From Lepidostoma basale (taxonomy: Eukaryota; Arthropoda; Insecta; Trichoptera; Lepidostomatidae), in assembly GCA_022606425.2 (NCBI GenBank), contig JAHDVF020000106.1, forward strand, positions 2,108,001 through 2,172,000: a stretch of 64,000 nt of DNA. The letters are read 5' to 3'. The position numbers and the translations under genes were made by a program. This document shows positions 59,338 to 64,000 of the stretch, piece after piece. Each line of letters opens with the position of its first letter. Positions within the stretch are counted from its first letter, which is position 1. Below the pieces are notes generated by a model that worked only from the letters and a program-made list of their open reading frames with translations, had not been told where the DNA came from and ran no database searches.

Positions 59338-60659
59338 CGAGGTCTGTTCAAAAAGTATCGCGAATTTTGAATTTCCGCTGGCTACGTATATTTGATTTTT
59401 GATTTTTTTGTAGCGTTATGTTGGTACTCATGTCCCTTACTTATGCTGACAAGGTCGGCCATTTTGAATGTTTAGTTAATTTTTGACAGCTGTTTTGCTT
59501 GGATGTGTTTTGGCTCGTCTTCGATTTTTGCCTATTCCAAAAAATGGATCAAAGAATCTGTATCAAATTTTGTGTGAAAAACAAAATAAAGTGCGCGGAC
59601 GCATTTCGAATGTTGACTGTGGCATATGGTGAAGCTACCTTGGACCAAAGCAACGTTTATCGGTGGTACAAAATGTTCTCAGAGGGCCGAGAAGATATGA
59701 ACGACGAAGAGCGTGCCGGACGCCCGAGCACGTCAACAACAGACGAAAACATTGATAAAGTGAAGAAAATAGTATTAGCCAATCGTCGAATCACCGTTAG
59801 AGAAGTTGCTGAGGACCTAAACATATCGATTGGCTCGTGCCATTCGATTTTAACCAATGATTTGGGCATGAGTCGGGTCGCCGCGAAATTCGTGCCAAAA
59901 TTGCTCAATTTCGACCAAAAACAGCATCGCGTTAACATTGCTCAGGAGATGTTGGACTCGGTCCGTGACGACCCAAATGTGCTCCAGAGGGTCATAACTG
60001 GTGACGAATCATGGGTTTATGGTTATGACGTGGAAACCAAAGCTCAATCATCCCAATGGAAGCTGCCGCATGAGCCAAGACCAAAAAAAGCGCGCCAAGT
60101 TCGGTCGAACGTGAAGGTTTTGCTCACAGTTTTCTTCGATTGCAGGGGCGTGGTGCATCATGAGTTCTTGCCACAGGGTAGTACGGTCAATAAGGAATAT
60201 TACCTGCAAGTTATGCGCAATTTGCGCGAAGCAATCCGCCAGAAACGCCCGGATTTGTGGAAGAACAAAAACTGGCTTTTGCACCATGATAACGCCCCTG
60301 CTCACACATCGTTGCTTGTGCGCGAATATTTGGCCAAAAACAACACAGTAATGGTGCCGCAGCCACCGTATTCCCCAGACCTGGCCCCCTGTGACTTTTT
60401 CCTGTTTCCAAAACTGAAGAGGCCCATGAAAGGACGACGCTACGCCACGATTGAGGAGATAAAGACGGCATCGAAGGAGGAGCTGAACAAGATCACAAAA
60501 AATGATTTTTTTAAGTGCTTCGAGGATTGGAAAAAACGTTGGCATAAATGTATTATATCCGAGGGGAATTACTTTGAAGGGTACAAAATAGATATTCATG
60601 AATAAAAAAATACTTTTTGAAAAAATATAAAATTCGCGATACTTTTTGAACAGACCTCG
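59338..60659 (+). mobile_element. mariner element 1, intact
   Basis: 1,322 bp with TA at 59336-59337 and 60660-60661, and perfect 31-bp terminal inverted repeats beginning CGAGGTCTGTTCAAAAAGTA. It carries an uninterrupted transposase (next entry) and is inserted in a LINE-C copy. Structure is complete for a mariner and contains everything needed by family standards. Confidence 0.96.
59544..60605 (+). CDS. mariner transposase (DD34D), apparently intact
   Basis: 353 residues from ATG 59544. An upstream in-frame ATG at 59499 would add 15 residues, but homologous mariners start near the MDQR-like position and are about 345-350 long. The N-terminal half (about 1-120) is the paired helix-turn-helix DNA-binding region: [28 protein letters not shown], and AAKFVPKLL in place of the WVPHEL linker. 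Catalytic triad Asp154 ([12 protein letters not shown]), Asp249 ([11 protein letters not shown]), Asp284 ([15 protein letters not shown]), with 34 residues between the last two. It cuts and pastes the element at TA sites in the nucleus. No frameshift or stop seen; activity is unproven. Subfamily not assigned. Confidence 0.95.
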   Translation: MDQRICIKFCVKNKIKCADAFRMLTVAYGEATLDQSNVYRWYKMFSEGREDMNDEERAGRPSTSTTDENIDKVKKIVLANRRITVREVAEDLNISIGSCHSILTNDLGMSRVAAKFVPKLLNFDQKQHRVNIAQEMLDSVRDDPNVLQRVITGDESWVYGYDVETKAQSSQWKLPHEPRPKKARQVRSNVKVLLTVFFDCRGVVHHEFLPQGSTVNKEYYLQVMRNLREAIRQKRPDLWKNKNWLLHHDNAPAHTSLLVREYLAKNNTVMVPQPPYSPDLAPCDFFLFPKLKRPMKGRRYATIEEIKTASKEELNKITKNDFFKCFEDWKKRWHKCIISEGNYFEGYKIDIHE

Positions 60660-60828
60660 TATGTGGTCTGTTCTCCAGAGTGTTGCTCCTCTTGCGAGGT
60701 AGATTCCCAGCTGTCCTTCCATCTTTTAGGAGGTCTTCCACGAGGACGTGCCCCATGAGGCTGATTATGCAATGCAATATAGGGGAGTCTGGTGGTGTCT
60801 ATTCTTTGAACATGACCGTACCAGTCCC

Positions 60829-61116
<288 letters not shown>

Positions 61117-61138
61117 TATTCTGGTATTCCTCACGCGA

Positions 61139-61283
61139 TCATCATTATTTATTTTGTTCATAAAACCTTATTCCGCTCTACATTTCTTTATTATATCAGC
61201 TTATATATTATATATGGTATCATGTATTTATTATGTTTTACTTGTTCTCAATAGACGTCTTGTTTGTAACTATTATATAATAA
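61139..61283. repeat. LINE-A scrap and LINE-D 3' UTR
   Basis: 61150-61200 resembles reversed LINE-A (GTTCATAAAACCTTATTCCG, CTCTACATTTC); 61220-61283 resembles the LINE-D 3' UTR (TTTACTTGTTCTCAATAGAC, GTCTTGTTTGTAA). Confidence 0.6.
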
Positions 61284-61692
61284 TTGTGTGTAACTTGGAC
61301 CTTGAAAGTTAACTCAATGAACAGACTGGAAGCATTTGAAATGTGGCTCCATCGCCGAATGCTCAGAGTTCCCTGGACATACATGGTTACCAATACCGAA
61401 GTCCTGAGGCGAGCTAGAGTTAACAGGGAATTGTTATCAACTATCAAAGTTCGAAAGATCTCACATCTGGGTCATACACTGCGTGGGGAAAAGTACCACC
61501 TTCTCCAACTGATATTGGAGGGGAAAATTGAGGGACGCCGAGGGCCCGGAATGTCCTGGCTGCGAAACGTGAGGGAGTGGACCGGCATCCGAAGTGTGGA
61601 GGAGCTGTTCCGAGCGGCGCAGGACAGGGACAGGTTCGCCGAGGTGATCGCCAACGTTGGGGGAACCCGACAGAGCACTTGAAAAAGAAGAA
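61284..61692 (+). pseudogene. LINE-E C-terminal domain, best copy
   Basis: Open frame of 132 codons: WTLKVNSMNRLEAFEMWLHR, RMLRVPWTYMVTNTEVLRRA, RVNRELLSTIKVRKISHLGH, TLRGEKYHLLQLILEGKIEG, RRGPGMSWLRNVREWTGIRS, VEELFRAAQDRDRFAEVIAN, VGGTRQST, then AAAAAGAAGAAGAA. RR.L..P.......VL.R......LL..I..R...LGH.LR pattern of post-RT domains. Inserted into a LINE-D 3' UTR, which resumes at 61695. Confidence 0.85.
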
Positions 61693-61735
61693 GAATATCT
61701 TTTGAGAAAATAGACCGATTTGATTTGATTAGATT
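61693..61735 (+). mobile_element. LINE-D tail, continued
   Basis: TATCTTTTGAGAAAATAGAC, CGATTTGATTTGATTAG: the end of the LINE-D 3' UTR split by LINE-E. Confidence 0.65.
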
Positions 61736-62094
61736 GTTTTTATGCACATTCTTATAAGTGATCTCATTTCTACTGCATTTATCCGTAAACATGTAAGTTT
61801 TTTTAAGTAATTTGGAAAAAGAAACAATTTTGTCTTGCAAAAGAGGAATTTGTTTTCTTACTCGTTCTAAGAAAGTTGTCGAGTTCTTGACCCTGGCTAT
61901 TTGGTACCTACAGCTCCCTAGTACTGACTAGAGAGCGCTACAGGTTGATTGTGGGATGCTTGAAGCTAAGCCACATAATTCCTCCGTGAGAACCGCCATT
62001 ACGCTCAGCTGTAAACTAAAGGCATTCCTGTAACGTTTTAAAACCAACACTCCACTACACAATGGTGTTCTTGCGGCAATCCGTGTTATCATTA
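61736..62094. other. Mostly unassigned
   Basis: 61750-61785 is a reversed LINE-A scrap (RSLIRMC codons); the rest has nothing recognised. Confidence 0.45.
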
Positions 62095-62331
62095 TCATTT
62101 TAACTAACTAACATCACGCCGTTTCCACGAAGGATGTAGGCAAAAATAATGGACCGCCACACTATTCTTTCCTGACATAATTCTCTCGCTTCCACAACAT
62201 TCTTACATCGTGTCATGCACGCGCTTCGATTTCTCTCACGTGGCCGACATATTTGATTTATTTGATCAATTCACGTTTTTTTTTTCAGTTTTCCTCTATT
62301 TCTATAATAGTTCCATTTGAATCATTAACGT
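62095..62331 (-). mobile_element. LINE-A 3' end fragment, target of mariner 2
   Basis: Short reversed tail (TAACTAACTAACATCACGCC), the CTACGTCC-type signature and decayed C-terminal codons to VNDSNGT. The mariner entered the TA of ATTAACGTA; TATACTT continues after it, fitting the family's KVYVND codons. Confidence 0.78.
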
Positions 62332-62332
62332 A

Positions 62333-63650
62333 CGAGGTCTGTTCAAAAAGTATCGCGAATTTTGAATTTCCGCTGGCTACGTATATTTGATTTTTGATTT
62401 TTTTGTAGCGTTATGTTGGTACTTATGTCCCTTACTTATGCTGACAAGGTCGGCCATTTTGAATGTTTAGTTAATTTTTGACAGCTGTTTTGCTGGATGT
62501 GTTTTGGCTCGTCTTCGATTTTTGCCTATTCCAAAAAATGGATCAAAGAATCTGTATCAAATTTTGTGTGAAAAACAAAATAAAGTGCGCGGACGCATTT
62601 CGAATGTTGACTGTGGCATATGGTGAAGCTACCTTGGACCAAAGCACGTTTATCGGTGGTACAAAATGTTCTCAGAGGGCCGAGAAGATATGAACGACGA
62701 AGAGCGTGCCGGACGCCCGAGCACGTCAACAACAGACGAAAACATTGATAAAGTGAAGAAAATAGTATTAGCCAATCGTCGAATCACCGTTAGAAGTTGC
62801 TGAGGACCTAAACATATCGATTGGCTCGTGCCATTCGATTTTAACCAATGATTTGGGCATGAGTCGGGTCGCCGCGAAATTCGTGCCAAAATTGCTCAAG
62901 TTCGACCAAAAACAGCATCGCGTTAACATTGCTCAGGAGATGTTGGACTCGGTCCGTGACGACCCAAATGTGCTCCAGAGGGTCATAACTGGTGACGAAT
63001 CATGGGTTTATGGTTATGACGTGGAAACCAAAGCTCAATCATCCCAATGGAAGCTGCCGCATGAGCCAAGGCCAAAAAAAGCGCGCCAAGTTCGGTCGAA
63101 CGTGAAGGTTTTGCTCACAGTTTTCTTCGATTGCGGGGGCGTGGTGCATCATGAGTTCTTGCCACAGGGTAGTACGGTCAATAAGGAATATTACCTGCAA
63201 GTTATGCGCAATTTGCGCGAAGCAATCCGCCAGAAACGCCCGGATTTGTGGAAGAACAAAAACTGGCTTTTGCACCATGATAACGCCCCTGCTCACACAT
63301 CGTTGCTTGTGCGCGAATATTTGGCCAAAAAACAACACAGTAATGGTGCCGCAGCCACCGTATTCCCCAGACCTGGCCCCCTGTGACTTTTTCCTGTTTC
63401 CAAAACTGAAGAGGCCCATGAAAGGACGACGCTACGCCACGATTGAGGAGATAAAGACGGCATCGAAGGAGGAGCTGAACAAGATCACAAAAAATGATTT
63501 TTTAAGTGCTTCGAGGATTGGAAAAAACGTTGGCATAAATGTATTATATCCGAGGGGAATTACTTTGAAGGGGACAAAATAGATATTCATGAATAAATAA
63601 ATACTTTTTGAAAAAATATAAAATTCGCGATACTTTTTGAACAGACCTCG
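62333..63650 (+). mobile_element. mariner element 2, frameshifted twin of element 1
   Basis: 1,318 bp with TA at 62331-62332 and 63651-63652 and the same terminal repeats. By eye it differs from element 1 by about six substitutions and five small indels (net -4 bp), so the two are more than 99 percent alike. Confidence 0.95.
62538..63599 (+). pseudogene. mariner transposase, inactivated
   Basis: Same start ([14 protein letters not shown]) but a one-base loss near 62645 (AGCACGTTT for AGCAACGTTT) shifts the frame. A two-base loss near 62793, a one-base gain in the A run near 63330 and a one-base loss near 63502 follow. The part from 62853 to about 63330, including Asp154 and Asp249, is open; Asp284 is in another frame. 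It cannot make a full enzyme, but its ends could still be moved by element 1. Confidence 0.93.
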
Positions 63651-63652
63651 TA

Positions 63653-63885
63653 TACTTAATACGAATGAAAACGTCAGTTTTCTAGAATTTTTATTATATT
63701 TTATGGGAATAACATGTTTCGCCCTTCCAAGGCACTATCAATGATAATGCTTTAGAAAGGCGAAACATGTCATTCTCTTAAAATACAATAAAACTTCTAA
63801 AAAACTGACGTTTTCATTCGTATTAATTATTTAATATGGAGTTTTACATCATTGTTCAATAAACAATAAACATTTATTTGTTTTA
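63653..63885. repeat. HH3 hairpin element
   Basis: Arms AATACGAATGAAAACGTCAG to TTATGGGAATAACATGTTTC and the reverse, with ATGATAATGCTTTAGAAAGG, CGAAACATGTCATTC between. The stem GCTTT/AAGGC before GAAAC is kept; the core G8 is A. The right side has ATTTAATATGGAGTTTTACA and a TTGTTCAATAAACAA palindrome. Confidence 0.72.
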
Positions 63886-64000
63886 TCATTATTTCTTCAT
63901 TAATTATTTCCATGTGTCCAAACCATCCTAAACCACTCTCCTAAAAGTTAATGATCCCTTCATGCATTCACTTCTTATATTTTCATTCGACACTCTGTTA
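63886..64000 (-). mobile_element. LINE-A fragment running off the window
   Basis: Reversed codons for WFGHMEI, SECMKGSLTF-like and NRVSNENIRSE; the 3' end is missing. Confidence 0.7.

Noticed and set aside
60048..60722. 224-codon minus-strand open frame
   Set aside because: Antisense of the mariner transposase and adjoining LINE-C; no motif of its own.

Overview
The window reads as non-coding, AT-rich DNA from an animal nuclear genome, most likely an insect. The evidence is the mix of mariner, Tc1-like and piggyBac-like DNA transposons, several non-LTR (LINE) families with short microsatellite 3' tails, tRNA-derived SINEs and many long inverted-repeat elements. I saw no host protein gene, rRNA gene or bona fide tRNA gene; every open frame I could identify belongs to a mobile element or is chance. 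An order within the insects cannot be fixed from this alone.

Family names used below are mine. LINE-A: reverse-transcriptase element whose protein end carries WFGHMERM, GRPRKTWHDQINQIL and RNRRACMTRCMN, with a (GTTA)n 3' tail; over forty fragments on both strands. LINE-B: RTE-like, ends in GRPRLRWEDEV...EAKARYGL with a (GAA)n tail; four copies, the best at 39894-41639. LINE-C: EICEVEDIIRWSRQRKRDW, GAA tail. LINE-D: LFVPDNYLRQR...RTNLP, ATTTG- or AAAT-rich tail. LINE-E: RARVNRELLS...LRGEKYHLL, GAA tail. LINE-F: QRAMERAMLG...WAGHVAR, GAA tail. There are also single fragments of CR1/L2-like, Jockey-like and other LINEs. SINE-1 is tRNA-headed and ends in one of two different 3' bodies.

Layout. 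1-2.8 kb: chained LINE-A fragments, one inserted in another with a 12-bp target duplication. 3.0-7.9 kb: three Tc1/mariner relics, a LINE-B copy and a very good hammerhead-ribozyme motif at 4425-4484. 8.2-14.1 kb: LINE relics, a deleted piggyBac-like element with TTAA ends, a MITE and a SINE. 14.49-14.99 kb: GC-rich 42-bp minisatellite. 15-34 kb: LINE mosaics, hairpin elements, an inverted pair of tRNA-Arg-like units (22 kb), a 280-bp TTAA MITE (30.6 kb) and the longest LINE-A copy (31 kb). 34-43 kb: hammerhead hairpins and a three-level nest ending in the LINE-B copy. 43-52 kb: LINE mosaics and a T-rich minisatellite. 54-59 kb: a long-stem hammerhead hairpin, a CR1/L2-like LINE relic, a second TTAA MITE and an old tandem array broken by later insertions. 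59.3-63.7 kb: two nearly identical mariners, the first with an intact 353-residue transposase, plus a long (TA)n tract.

The strongest theme is a set of at least fourteen hairpin-type loci that carry hammerhead-like cores (CUGA-N-GA, a short stem, GAAAC, a tiny loop, GUC). Hammerheads are known from Penelope-like element terminal repeats and from small retrozyme-type elements, so these are probably Penelope-related or non-autonomous ribozyme retroelements. No Penelope-type protein was found here, so that link is inference.
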